The notes beneath the pieces were generated by a model that was not told where the DNA came from, made no database searches, and saw only the letters and a program-made list of their open reading frames with translations. DNA of 64,000 nt from Clostridia bacterium (GTDB taxonomy: Bacteria > Bacillota > Clostridia > Christensenellales > Aristaeellaceae). A program made the translations under genes and the position numbers. The DNA lies in the NCBI GenBank assembly GCA_017532155.1, contig JAFXJP010000008.1, positions 35,659 to 99,658 of the forward strand. The letters run 5' to 3'. Shown here piece by piece: positions 51,978-60,930 of this stretch (position 1 is its first letter; each line of letters begins with the position of its first letter).

Positions 51978-53861
51978 ATGAAAGCATGCAAGCGCATCAT
52001 TTCCGTAGTGCTTGTTTTTTGTCTGATGCTCAGCCTGATGCCCTTCGCCTTTGCCGAAGTGCTGTACAAGGAAGGCGACAGCAGCGAAGAAGTAAAGAAA
52101 ATCAAGGATCGCATGTTCGACCTTGGTTATTATAACACGAAGTCCTCGCATAATCAATTTAACGCCACCATGACCGAGCGCGTCAAGCTGCTGCAGAAGA
52201 TGAATGATCTGGAGCAGACCGGCGTTATTGATGAAGAGCTCTATGCGTTGATTTTCTCCGACGCCTGCCGCGATAAGAACGGTCGCATTCAGGGCGAACT
52301 GCGCCAGGGCGATAACAACGACCGCGTGCTTGCCCTCAAAAAGCGCATGCAGGAGCTGCTTTATTTCAATTACGGCGTTTCCATGAGTTCTTCCTATAAC
52401 ACCACCATGACCGAGCGCGTTAAGCAGCTGCAGAAGGTCAACGGTCTGGAAGAAACGGGCATCGTTACCAAAGAATTGTACGATTTCATCATGAGCGATA
52501 ACTGCCTTAACAAAAACGGCAAGCTGTCGGGCATGATGGTAGAAGGCGATTCCAGCAGCAAGATCCGTGAACTGAAGCTGCGCATGCAGGAGCTGCTTTA
52601 TTTTGACCCCGACGCCAGCATGGGCAACGCCTTCAACGAAACCATGACCCAGCGCGTTAAGCTCCTGCAGGAGACCAATGGCTTTGAGCCCACCGGCGTT
52701 GTCTCTAAAGAGCTCTATAATTTCATCATGAGCGATGACTGCCTCAAGTGCGGCGACTGGCATGATCCCTACTATCAGGTAGAAGCGCGCGAAAACTATG
52801 CGCTGGATGGCGAAAAGCTTTTCTCCCTGTCTGAAAGCGGCAACGTCGTCGTCTTCGTGATCGACTATTTTGCCAACAACTATATGAAATCCCTCCTGCG
52901 CGCCTATCCCAATATCATGGACGAATTCAAGGATTTCACCTTCTACACCAACTGCGACCCGCGCTATATCGGCACCTATCCCTCCATCACGCACATGCTG
53001 ACCGGCGCAGAGTTTGATCCCTCCCTGATGGTGGCCGAATGGTTCCAGCAGGCCTGGTCCAGTGATAAGGCAAACTATCTGTACGATACTATTCATTCTC
53101 TGGGATATGAATTCCGCTATTACTATTACAGCGCCATTTCCAACGGCATGAAGGCCGAGGCCGTCGGCAAGGTGGATAACCTGATTGATCTGACGGTGGA
53201 AGGCGCCAAATCCCCCGAACCCATCTACTCCTACGCCAACTTCATGGAGCAGCTGCAAAAGCGCGGCCTTACCAAGGATCAGACGGATAAAAAGTACATC
53301 CAGATGATCCACCTGCGCGGCGCGCATGCCCCTTATACCGTGGACGCCAACGGCAATGAAAAGGAAGACGCTTCCCGCGATGAAAATATTGCCGGCTATC
53401 TCAAGATGATCAAAACCTACATGGAAGAAATGAAGCGCCTGGGCCTGTATGACGACGCTACCATCATCGTCACTGCCGACCACGGCGATAAGGACGCCAA
53501 CATGCAGGTTGTCTACTTCATCAAGGAAGCGGGCGAAACCCACGAAGAAATGGCCGAAAACGCCGCGCCCATCTCTCATGACGACTTCCCCGGCACCCTG
53601 CTGCATGTCATCGGCGGCGATTACAGCCAGTACGGCACCTCCATCTACGACTGGAGCGAAGATGACAAGCGTGAGCGCACCTGCAGCGTTGTTGGCCGCG
53701 ACGCCAATGTCTACCCCCTGGGCTCCAGCTACAGCGACAAGGGCATCGGCTCGCACAACCTCTGGAAAACCTATACCTACACCGGCGATGGTGATGATCT
53801 GGTAAAGATCCAGAAGCGCAACAAATATTCCCACGTACAGCTCAAGCAGTCCTTCAATTAA
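51978..53861 (+). CDS. Secreted Thr-type phosphotransferase/hydrolase with three peptidoglycan-binding-like repeats
   Basis: A 627-residue exported protein with a signal peptide (about residues 1-26, ...LMPFAFA). Three repeats of about 75 residues follow (pattern L..RM..L.YF......N.TMT.RVK.LQK.N.LE.TG....ELY.FI.S), resembling PG_binding_1 units. Then comes an AP-superfamily domain with VVVFVIDYF, Thr333 in YIGTYPSITHMLTG and IIVTADHGDKDAN. It is paralogous to 41025-42752 but has no membrane part. The Thr at the nucleophile site suggests phosphotransfer or phosphodiester chemistry. GGAGG lies before ATG 51978. It is the first gene of the polymer operon. Confidence 0.82.
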   Translation: MKACKRIISVVLVFCLMLSLMPFAFAEVLYKEGDSSEEVKKIKDRMFDLGYYNTKSSHNQFNATMTERVKLLQKMNDLEQTGVIDEELYALIFSDACRDKNGRIQGELRQGDNNDRVLALKKRMQELLYFNYGVSMSSSYNTTMTERVKQLQKVNGLEETGIVTKELYDFIMSDNCLNKNGKLSGMMVEGDSSSKIRELKLRMQELLYFDPDASMGNAFNETMTQRVKLLQETNGFEPTGVVSKELYNFIMSDDCLKCGDWHDPYYQVEARENYALDGEKLFSLSESGNVVVFVIDYFANNYMKSLLRAYPNIMDEFKDFTFYTNCDPRYIGTYPSITHMLTGAEFDPSLMVAEWFQQAWSSDKANYLYDTIHSLGYEFRYYYYSAISNGMKAEAVGKVDNLIDLTVEGAKSPEPIYSYANFMEQLQKRGLTKDQTDKKYIQMIHLRGAHAPYTVDANGNEKEDASRDENIAGYLKMIKTYMEEMKRLGLYDDATIIVTADHGDKDANMQVVYFIKEAGETHEEMAENAAPISHDDFPGTLLHVIGGDYSQYGTSIYDWSEDDKRERTCSVVGRDANVYPLGSSYSDKGIGSHNLWKTYTYTGDGDDLVKIQKRNKYSHVQLKQSFN

Positions 53862-53942
53862 CACTGTCTCACCATATAATTCATTGCGCGCGGAAGCTAC
53901 TCTCCTTCCGCGCGCATCATAGCGAAAGGAAAGATCTCTTTC

Positions 53943-56024
53943 ATGAATAGCGTGATCTCTCTTCTGGGCGTACCGCTTGGCTATGTGATGGGCGCATGCT
54001 TTGGTTTTCTCCAGAATTACGGCCTGTCCATCCTGCTCTTTACGCTGATCACCAAGGTCATTTTGCTGCCCATTGGCATCTGGGTGCACAAAAACGCCAT
54101 CAAAATGGTGCGCATGCAGCCGGATATCAATTTCATCAAGGCACGCTTTTTCGGCGACGCCGATCAGATTGCCGAAGAACAGAGCAAGCTGTACAAAAAG
54201 GAAAAGTATAATCCCCTGCTCTCGCTCATTCCCCTGGCCATCCAGATTGTGCTTTTGATGGGGCTGGTGCAGGTCATTTACCATCCCTTCACGCATCTTT
54301 TGCGCCTTCCCGAAGAGACGATCAACACGCTCAACGCACTTACTGTGCAATTGACACAGGTGGATCCCACCGTTTCCACGCTGCAGATCCACACCGTCAA
54401 CGCTATTCATTCCGGCCTGTATACCGCAGAGTTTGCCGCGCTGAATCTGCCCGAGGCCGTCTCTGCCATTGAAAACCTGAACGTTCATTTCCTGGGTATT
54501 GACCTGGGCCTCATGCCCATCAATGCCGGCGGCATTCTGTGGCTGATGCCCCTGCTGGCCGGCCTGTCCTCCTGGCTTTTGTGCGAGATTCAGAACCGCA
54601 AAAACGTTCTGCAGCACGAGCAGGGCAAAATGAACCAGTATTCCACCATGATCCTCTCCGTGGGCCTGAGCCTGTATCTGGGCGTATTCGTCCCCGCCGG
54701 CGTGGTGATCTACTGGATTGCCAGCAATCTTTTGGCCATCGTACAACTGCTCATCCTCAACCGCGTGATTGACCCGCGCAAGTTCGTCGATTACGAACGG
54801 CTGGAAGAGAGCAAAAAGGCCCTCGAAGGTCTCAAGAGCGTGGGCGGCCAGCGCACGCGTGAAGAAAAAGCCCGCGAAAAGGCGGATTATAAGCGCTTCT
54901 TCTCCATTTCCAACAAGCATCTGGTATTCTACAGCGAGGGAAGCGGCTTCTATAAATACTTTGAAAAGCTGATCGACGAGCTGCTGCGCCGCTCCAATGT
55001 GGTTATTCATTACGTCACCAGCGATCCCAACGACCAGATTTTCAAAATTGCAAAGGATAATGAGCGCATCCAGCCCTATTATATCGGCGAACGCAAGCTC
55101 ATCACCCTCTTTATGAAAATGGACGCTGACGTTGTCGTTATGACAATGAGCGATCTGAATAATTACCACTACAAGCGCAGCTATGTCCGCAAGGATGTCC
55201 GCTATATTTACCTTTTCCACTATCCCCTGTCCACGCACATGGTGCTGGGCACCGGCGCGCTCAACCACTATGACGAAGTCCTGTGCGTAGGCGAATTCCA
55301 GTTTGAAGAGATCCGCCAGGCAGAAAAGCTGTACGGCACCAGGGAAAAGAAGCTCATCGCCTGCGGCTACGGCCAGCTGGAAAACCTTCACGATGCCTAT
55401 CAGCAGATGGACAAAACGCCCCGCACCCGCCCGCAGATTCTCATCGCCCCCTCCTGGCAGCAGGATAATATACTTGATTCCTGCATCGATGATATGTTAC
55501 AATCTCTGTTGGGCAAGGGCTACGATGTCATCGTCCGTCCTCATCCCGAATACAAAAAGCGCTACGGCGCCAAGCTGGATGCACTGATCAACCGCTGGCA
55601 GGATTACAAGGGCGATGATCTGCGCTTCGAAACAGATTTCTCCGGCAACGAGACGATCTACGGCTCCGATCTGGTCATTACCGACTGGTCCGGCACGGCG
55701 TATGAATTCTCCTTCATCACGCTCAAGCCCTGTGTTTTCATCGATACGCCGCCCAAGATCAACAATCCTGATTACGACAAAATCACCGTTGCGCCGCTGG
55801 AATTCACCCTGCGCGATCGCATCGGCGTACGCGTCGCCATGGATGAAGTAAAATCCATGCACGAAAAAACAGCCGCCGTGCTTCAGGATAATCAGCGCTA
55901 TGCCGAGGAAATTCTCAGCATCCGCAACACCTACATCGCCAACTTTGGCTCCTTCGGCAAGGCTGCCTATCGCGTCGTAATGGACGCTATCAAAGAGCAG
56001 GCTGCTGCCCGCAAGGATGATTAA
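53943..56024 (+). CDS. YidC-type insertase fused to a CDP-glycerol glycerophosphotransferase-like domain
   Basis: A 693-residue two-part protein. Residues 1 to about 285 are YidC/Oxa1-like. NYGLSILLFTLITKVILLPI carries Lys38 where Bacillus SpoIIIJ has its groove Arg. A coiled loop with KYNPLLSLIPLAIQIVLLMG follows, then later helices with FVPAGVVIYWIASNLLAIVQLLI. After a charged linker, residues about 320-690 resemble TagB/TagF-type transferases, with VIVRPHPEYKKRY and SDLVITDWSGTAYEFSFITLKPCVFID. The reading frame is continuous with no sign of frameshift. It lies second in the operon, before a small membrane protein and a nucleotidyltransferase. Confidence 0.85.
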   Translation: MNSVISLLGVPLGYVMGACFGFLQNYGLSILLFTLITKVILLPIGIWVHKNAIKMVRMQPDINFIKARFFGDADQIAEEQSKLYKKEKYNPLLSLIPLAIQIVLLMGLVQVIYHPFTHLLRLPEETINTLNALTVQLTQVDPTVSTLQIHTVNAIHSGLYTAEFAALNLPEAVSAIENLNVHFLGIDLGLMPINAGGILWLMPLLAGLSSWLLCEIQNRKNVLQHEQGKMNQYSTMILSVGLSLYLGVFVPAGVVIYWIASNLLAIVQLLILNRVIDPRKFVDYERLEESKKALEGLKSVGGQRTREEKAREKADYKRFFSISNKHLVFYSEGSGFYKYFEKLIDELLRRSNVVIHYVTSDPNDQIFKIAKDNERIQPYYIGERKLITLFMKMDADVVVMTMSDLNNYHYKRSYVRKDVRYIYLFHYPLSTHMVLGTGALNHYDEVLCVGEFQFEEIRQAEKLYGTREKKLIACGYGQLENLHDAYQQMDKTPRTRPQILIAPSWQQDNILDSCIDDMLQSLLGKGYDVIVRPHPEYKKRYGAKLDALINRWQDYKGDDLRFETDFSGNETIYGSDLVITDWSGTAYEFSFITLKPCVFIDTPPKINNPDYDKITVAPLEFTLRDRIGVRVAMDEVKSMHEKTAAVLQDNQRYAEEILSIRNTYIANFGSFGKAAYRVVMDAIKEQAAARKDD

Positions 56025-56076
56025 GTCTCCCCTCAGCTTACAAAAGCATTTAAAATAAGAAAGGATTCTGATTCCC

Positions 56077-56343
56077 ATGAAAAAGTCCGAACGCATCTTC
56101 CTGTTGCTCATGTTCATGCTCTCGCTGAACATCATCTTCTGCTCCACCGCCTTCGCTTATATCGATCCCTCCACGACCACCTTCATCGTGCAGGCCGTCG
56201 CCGGCGTTGCTGTGGCTGTGGGCGCTGTATTCACCATCTGGTGGCGCAAAGCCAAGAAGAAGGTCCAGAAGACCCTGGGTATCGATGAAAATGCCAACAA
56301 AAAGCAGGAAGCCGACGTCATTGAAGACGAAGACGAGGATTAA
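56077..56343 (+). CDS. Small membrane protein with AYIDPST motif
   Basis: An 88-residue protein with a signal or first helix (IFLLLMFMLSLNIIFCSTAFA), then AYIDPSTTTFIVQAVAG leading into a second helix (VAVAVGAVFTIWW), a basic stretch (RKAKKKVQK) and an acidic tail (EDEDED). Small proteins with YIDP[SG]T followed by one helix often sit beside surface-polysaccharide phosphotransferases in Gram-positives (from recall). It is probably an accessory subunit of the enzyme encoded upstream. AAAGGA precedes ATG 56077. Confidence 0.8.
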   Translation: MKKSERIFLLLMFMLSLNIIFCSTAFAYIDPSTTTFIVQAVAGVAVAVGAVFTIWWRKAKKKVQKTLGIDENANKKQEADVIEDEDED

Positions 56344-56349
56344 TCATTT

Positions 56350-57078
56350 ATGAAAGCACTTATTCTTAATTCGGGTGTTGGCCGCCGCATGGGCGTGCTG
56401 ACCAGTGAACATCCCAAGTGCATGACGGATATTTCCGCACATGACACCATCCTCTCCCGCCAGCTCAGGCTCCTGAGCGAGGCGGGTGTTGAAGAAGTGA
56501 TCATGACCACCGGTCTGTTCAACGACATTCTGGTCGATTATTGCCACTCGCTTCAGCTGCCGCTGCGCTATACCTTCGTCTACAACCCCGATTACGCCAG
56601 CACCAACTATATCCAGTCCATCTACTGCGCGCGCGAATTGCTTCACAACGAAGATATTCTGCTGCTGCACGGTGATCTGGTATTTGAAAAGGAAGCGCTG
56701 AAGCAAGCGCTCTCCCATCCGGACAGTTGCGTGACAGTCTCTTCCACCCTGCCCTTGCCGCTCAAGGATTTCAAAGCAGTGATCGAGGGCGGCTGTGTGC
56801 GCAAGGTTGGCATCGAGTTTTTCGAGCATGCCATGGCCTGCCAGCCGCTGTACAAGCTCCTGGCCCGCGACTGGAACAAATGGCTTGACAGCATCATTCG
56901 CTTCTGCGAAGACGGCGTCAACACCTGTTATGCCGAAAACGCGCTCAACGAAATCTCTGCCGATATCTGCATCCGTCCTCTGGACGTCAAGGATATGCTG
57001 TGCAATGAGATTGACACACCCGAGGATCTGGCCTTCATGTCCATGCGTGTGCGCGAAGTGGAACGCCTCGGCAAATAA
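56350..57078 (+). CDS. LicC-like nucleotidyltransferase
   Basis: A 242-residue NTP-transferase with the Rossmann start MKALILNSGVGRRMG (GxGxRxx nucleotide loop), PKCM in place of the usual PK.L/PKP, and LLLHGDLVFE, the metal-binding Asp region. The size and single-domain form match LicC-type cytidylyltransferases and other sugar- or polyol-phosphate nucleotidyltransferases. As the last gene of the operon it could provide the CDP-linked donor for the transferase domain upstream. Whether the base is CTP and the acceptor glycerol-P, ribitol-P, choline-P or a sugar is not readable. Confidence 0.82.
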   Translation: MKALILNSGVGRRMGVLTSEHPKCMTDISAHDTILSRQLRLLSEAGVEEVIMTTGLFNDILVDYCHSLQLPLRYTFVYNPDYASTNYIQSIYCARELLHNEDILLLHGDLVFEKEALKQALSHPDSCVTVSSTLPLPLKDFKAVIEGGCVRKVGIEFFEHAMACQPLYKLLARDWNKWLDSIIRFCEDGVNTCYAENALNEISADICIRPLDVKDMLCNEIDTPEDLAFMSMRVREVERLGK

Positions 57079-57084
57079 TCCGCC

Positions 57085-57119
57085 AATGAAAAAAGAGCCC
57101 CTGAGGCTCTTTTTTCATT
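57085..57119 (+). terminator. Terminator of the surface-polymer operon
   Basis: A 15-bp stem (57085-57099 with 57105-57119) with an A-rich left and T-rich right arm. Confidence 0.92.
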
Positions 57120-57151
57120 GGCAGGAGGATTGTTTAGATACTTAACAGTAC

Positions 57152-57181
57152 AAAAAAAGAGCCCCGAAGGGCTCTTTTTTA
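57152..57181 (-). terminator. Terminator of the sugar ABC operon
   Basis: A 7-bp GC-rich stem (57158-57164 with 57169-57175) extended by A/T pairs; on the minus strand it is followed by a T tract. Two back-to-back terminators insulate the converging operons. Confidence 0.9.
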
Positions 57182-57194
57182 TTTAGTTTACCGA

Positions 57195-58487
57195 TTACTG
57201 AGCGTCCTCAATGATCTCGTTGATCAGCTCAGCGGCCTCTTCCAGGGTGTCTTCCACAGGAGCGCCTTCCTTGAAGATCTTGCCCAGGGCCTTCATCCAT
57301 TCATTGGCGCAGGTGGAGTAGTAGGTGCGAGCGTCAGTGGGCTGGATGTTGTCAACGTTAGCGAACAGGTTCTCGTAAGCGGGAGTCTTGGAGAACAGAG
57401 CTTCAGCAGCTTCACCCTGCATAGCAGAGTAACGGCCGGGCATATAGCCGGAGATTTCAGCCCAGTACAGGCTGGCTTCGCCAGAGGTGATCCAGTTGGC
57501 GAACAGGAAACCGGCGTTCTTCTGAGCCTGAGAGGCCTTCTTGGGGATTACCAGATGGTTACCGGACAGCAGGGTGTTGGCCTTGCCATCGACGGCCGGG
57601 AAGCCAGCGATGTCAAATTCGAAGGCGCCAGCGATCTTGTCGCGGTAGGTGGTGATCAGAGAGCAGGTATGAACAACAGCGAAAACCTTCTGATCCCAGA
57701 AGTCCTGACGCATGTTGGTGGAAGCGCCGGAGCCATAAGCCCAGTAGCAGTAGCCGTTGTCAATCCAATCCTTGATCTGCTTGGTGATTTCGATGGAAAT
57801 GTCATCAGCGATACCAGTGGTGCCGTCTTCCTTGATGACTTCTACACCGTAGTTGGTGAACATGGTCTCGAAGTACTGGGTGCCCCAGCCACCGAAAGCC
57901 ATCGCGTAGCGAGCAGTGGTGCCGTCAGCGTTCTTAACAGCAGCCTTCTTCACGAAAGCGTCCATGTCTTCCCACTTGGTGGGCACTTCAATGCCTTCAG
58001 CCTGGGCGATGGTCTTGTTGTAGTAGATTACCTGGGTGGAGGCCAGGAAGGGGAAGGAGTACATGTTGCCGTCTTCGGCCAGGGTAGCGCTCTGGCGATA
58101 GCCCTTTACGAAGTCGTCCTTGTTGATGCCATAGGCTTCAAAGTAGGGCTCCAGGTTGGTGGTAACGCCGGAAGCAGCATACTCAGCCAGGTAGCCAACG
58201 TTGCACTGAGAAACAGCGGGAACGGCGTCCGCAGCGTGCGCAGCGATCAGCTGCTCAGCCAGGGTGCCGCCAGAACCGATGTACATGGGAACGACGTCGA
58301 TCATGGGATACTCAGCTTCGAACATAGCTTCGAGCTTCTTGATGTCTTCGGTGTACTGGTCTTCGTTGCTGTGCCACCATTCAATGGTGATGGGCTCGGT
58401 CACAGCATAGGGATTGGCTTCGGCCATAGCGGCGCTCATAGAGAGAACCATCAGCAGGGCCATAAGCAGCGCGGTGATCTTTTTCAT
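57195..58487 (-). CDS. Carbohydrate ABC transporter substrate-binding protein (UgpB-like)
   Basis: A 430-residue cluster-1 sugar/glycerol-phosphate binding protein: ITIEWWHSNEDQYTEDIKKLEAMFEAEYP start, GYLAEYAASG, YSFPFLASTQVIYYNKTIAQAEG and AGFLFANWITSGEAS. The signal peptide (KKITALLMALLMVLSMSAAMA) is followed by EANPYA with no Cys, so the usual lipobox of Gram-positive binding proteins is missing. It is last in the operon after two permeases, behind a small intergenic hairpin (58521-58538). The ligand is inferred only as a sugar or polyol. Confidence 0.9.
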   Translation of the reverse strand: MKKITALLMALLMVLSMSAAMAEANPYAVTEPITIEWWHSNEDQYTEDIKKLEAMFEAEYPMIDVVPMYIGSGGTLAEQLIAAHAADAVPAVSQCNVGYLAEYAASGVTTNLEPYFEAYGINKDDFVKGYRQSATLAEDGNMYSFPFLASTQVIYYNKTIAQAEGIEVPTKWEDMDAFVKKAAVKNADGTTARYAMAFGGWGTQYFETMFTNYGVEVIKEDGTTGIADDISIEITKQIKDWIDNGYCYWAYGSGASTNMRQDFWDQKVFAVVHTCSLITTYRDKIAGAFEFDIAGFPAVDGKANTLLSGNHLVIPKKASQAQKNAGFLFANWITSGEASLYWAEISGYMPGRYSAMQGEAAEALFSKTPAYENLFANVDNIQPTDARTYYSTCANEWMKALGKIFKEGAPVEDTLEEAAELINEIIEDAQ

Positions 58488-58520
58488 GGGGAATCTCCTT
58501 TCTTTTTTATCCTAACAATT

Positions 58521-58538
58521 TAAAGCGTTTCCGCTTTA
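58521..58538 (-). promoter_or_regulatory. Intercistronic hairpin before the binding-protein gene
   Basis: TAAAGCG / CGCTTTA with a 4-base loop and no T tract lies between the second permease and the binding-protein gene; a likely mRNA processing or stabilising site. Confidence 0.5.
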
Positions 58539-58548
58539 GGATCATGGA

Positions 58549-59697
58549 TTACTTCATGCTGGCCTTAGAAAGACCTGTCATGATGTACTTCTGCAGGATC
58601 AGGAACAGCGCTACGATGGGCATGATGGCCAGTACGGCGGCCGCCATGATTTCATTGTAGTTCTGTACTTCCAGACCCGCAAACGTCTGACGGATGTGGT
58701 TGATACCAACAGCGATGGTGCGGCGGAAGTCGCTGGTGGTGATCATCTTGGGCCAGAAGTAAGAGTTCCAGCCGTTGATGAAGGTGATGATCGAAACCGT
58801 GATCAGCGTGGGCTTACACATGGGGCACAGCACATAGACGATGGACTGAATGCGGCCCATGCCGTCCAGCATACCGGCTTCGAGGTAGCTGTTATCCACC
58901 GACATGAAGTTCTGACGAAGCATGAAGATGAAGTAAGCAGATACCAGATGGGGAATGATCAGGCCGGGGAAGGAGTTCATCCAGCCCAGCTTGGAGATCA
59001 ACACGTAGATCGGCACGAAGGTAACCTGAAGAGGTACCATCAGGGCGCCCAGCACCACGATGAACAGCACGTTCTTGCCCTTGAATTCGCCCTTAGAGAA
59101 GCCGTAGGCAGCCATAACGCCGATGCCCAGCTGGAAGACGACCTGGAAGAAGGTGGTGTAGATGGTGTTGTAGAAGTAGCGGCCGAAGGGCGCGCGCTTG
59201 AGAACGTTGGGATAGGTATCAAACACCCAGGTCTCGGGCCACAGCGTGGGCGTAGGCGCGAGCAGCTCATCGGTGTGCTTGAAGGAAGAGATGATCATCC
59301 AGTACAGAGGGAAGATCATGATCAGCGCAACCACCGTGGCGCCCACGTTCTGGGCGATGCCGGCCATCTTGCGCATCTTCACCTGGCGCTGCACGTCGCT
59401 GGCAATCACGGGGCTGACAAAGCGGATCAGCAGCAGGCCGATAGCACCAAAGCCCACAAAGCCGGCAAACAGCGTAACCATAAAGCCGCGGTTTCTGGCG
59501 AACCAGTTCAGCGCCTGCGTGCGTTCATATTCGCCCATTTCGGCGGTGTAGGTAGCCGCAGTGCGTACATAGGAAATCTGACCAACCAACGCGATCAGGC
59601 CGAACACCAGGCCGATGCAAATAGCACGAACGAGGATATCAAACCAGCCGTGCATGCTCATGCGCGTCAGATGGGAAACTTTTCTTTCATTACTCAT
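58549..59697 (-). CDS. Sugar ABC permease of MalG/UgpE type with N-terminal extension
   Basis: A 382-residue permease; typical family members are about 275-280. The C-terminal 270 residues hold the normal core, with the EAA loop YLEAGMLDGMGRIQSIVYVLCPMCKPTL. The first 110 residues add two extra hydrophobic helices (ILVRAICIGLVFGLIALVG and GFMVTLFAGFVGFGAIGLLLI) around a short charged extracytoplasmic segment. It is followed 61 bases later by the binding-protein gene. Confidence 0.9.
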   Translation of the reverse strand: MSNERKVSHLTRMSMHGWFDILVRAICIGLVFGLIALVGQISYVRTAATYTAEMGEYERTQALNWFARNRGFMVTLFAGFVGFGAIGLLLIRFVSPVIASDVQRQVKMRKMAGIAQNVGATVVALIMIFPLYWMIISSFKHTDELLAPTPTLWPETWVFDTYPNVLKRAPFGRYFYNTIYTTFFQVVFQLGIGVMAAYGFSKGEFKGKNVLFIVVLGALMVPLQVTFVPIYVLISKLGWMNSFPGLIIPHLVSAYFIFMLRQNFMSVDNSYLEAGMLDGMGRIQSIVYVLCPMCKPTLITVSIITFINGWNSYFWPKMITTSDFRRTIAVGINHIRQTFAGLEVQNYNEIMAAAVLAIMPIVALFLILQKYIMTGLSKASMK

Positions 59698-59715
59698 TGT
59701 ATTTCCCTCCTTCGC

Positions 59716-60912
59716 TTACTGATCGTAGTTGACGTTCTTGTTGCCGAACTTCATCTGGATGATGGTGCACAGCAGCAGAATCAGGAAGAAGATAACAGAG
59801 GCAGCAGCAGCACGGTCAACACGGAACTGGTCGAACGAGAGCTTGTATACCCACTGTACCATCACCATCGTCGCGTCGTAGGGGCCGCCGCCGGTCATAA
59901 CGTCGACCGACTGGAAGACCTTCATGGAGCTTACGAAGGTGGTAACCACCAGGAACAGCGTGGTGGGCGCCAGCAGAGGCAGGGTGATGAAGCGGAAACG
60001 GTGCATGCCGTCGGCGCCGTCGATGGAGGCCGCTTCGTAATAATCCTGCGGGATGCCCTTCATGGCGGAGAGGAAGATCATCATGGCATAGCCAACCGTG
60101 CGCCAGAAGGTGAGGATCAGAATGCCGGGCAGCGCGTAGGTAGCGTCAGCCAGCCAGTCGGGACCCTGAACGCCAAATACAGCCAGCAGCCAGTTGATAA
60201 TACCGTGCTTGCCGTTGAGCATCCATACAAATACGATAGCGCTGGTAGAAACAGCGATGTACTTGGGCATGAATACCAGGGCACGCAGGGCATTGAAGTA
60301 GCGGGTCATGCGGTTGAACAGCATGGCCATGACCAGGCCGCCGCCCAGGGAGAAGAACACTTCCCAGAAGGTGTACTTGACGGTAACCAGCAGGGAGTTT
60401 TTCATATACTTCCAGCCGGAGCCGTCAAACAGCCACTTGTAGTTCTTCCAGCCGACGAACTTGTACTCTTCCTTCATCAGGTTCCAGTTGGTGAAGCTGA
60501 TGCGGAACAGGTCCAGCAGCGGATAGTACGTGAAGATGGCCAGCGCCACGATAGCGGGCAGCACGCACAGGAAGTCGCGGTAGCGCTCAAACTTCTGGCC
60601 TACCAGCATCCAGGCGTTGAGGATAAGCAGAAGACCGGCGATGATCACCAGCATGGCAAACTTGATGGTATAATACGAGATCGTATCAAACAGACCCATC
60701 TTGATGCCGGAATAGAGCTGATTCTCATAAACCGTCTTGACGTGCTCGTTGATTTCCGCGAAGGCAGGCACCTGCATATCGCCCACCAGGAAGCAGAAAA
60801 TGCCAACGATGGTGATGATCGCGCCCAACACGTAGAACACTGCGCTCATGGTCTTCTGATAAGGCTTGAGCACCAGCTGGCGCGGCTTGATGGCAACAGT
60901 GGACACAAACAT
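59716..60912 (-). CDS. Sugar ABC permease of MalF/UgpA type with N-terminal extension
   Basis: A 398-residue permease with the normal UgpA core (EAA loop YYEAASIDGADGMHRFRFITLPLLAPT) preceded by about 110 extra residues. The extension has two extra helices (VFYVLGAIITIVGIFCFLVG and TIKFAMLVIIAGLLLILNAW) and an intervening extracytoplasmic segment of about 40 residues. Cognate of the MalG-like permease, 18 bases away. No ATPase is encoded in the operon, so a shared MsmK/UgpC-type ATPase elsewhere is needed. Confidence 0.9.
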   Translation of the reverse strand: MFVSTVAIKPRQLVLKPYQKTMSAVFYVLGAIITIVGIFCFLVGDMQVPAFAEINEHVKTVYENQLYSGIKMGLFDTISYYTIKFAMLVIIAGLLLILNAWMLVGQKFERYRDFLCVLPAIVALAIFTYYPLLDLFRISFTNWNLMKEEYKFVGWKNYKWLFDGSGWKYMKNSLLVTVKYTFWEVFFSLGGGLVMAMLFNRMTRYFNALRALVFMPKYIAVSTSAIVFVWMLNGKHGIINWLLAVFGVQGPDWLADATYALPGILILTFWRTVGYAMMIFLSAMKGIPQDYYEAASIDGADGMHRFRFITLPLLAPTTLFLVVTTFVSSMKVFQSVDVMTGGGPYDATMVMVQWVYKLSFDQFRVDRAAAASVIFFLILLLCTIIQMKFGNKNVNYDQ

Positions 60913-60930
60913 TCCTCCTTACTATTTATA

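Noticed and set aside
51912-55391. 1159-codon open frame antisense to the surface-polymer operon
   Set aside because: Antisense shadow of two real genes with clear domains; composition (A/V/H/F repeats) is that of a reverse-complement frame.
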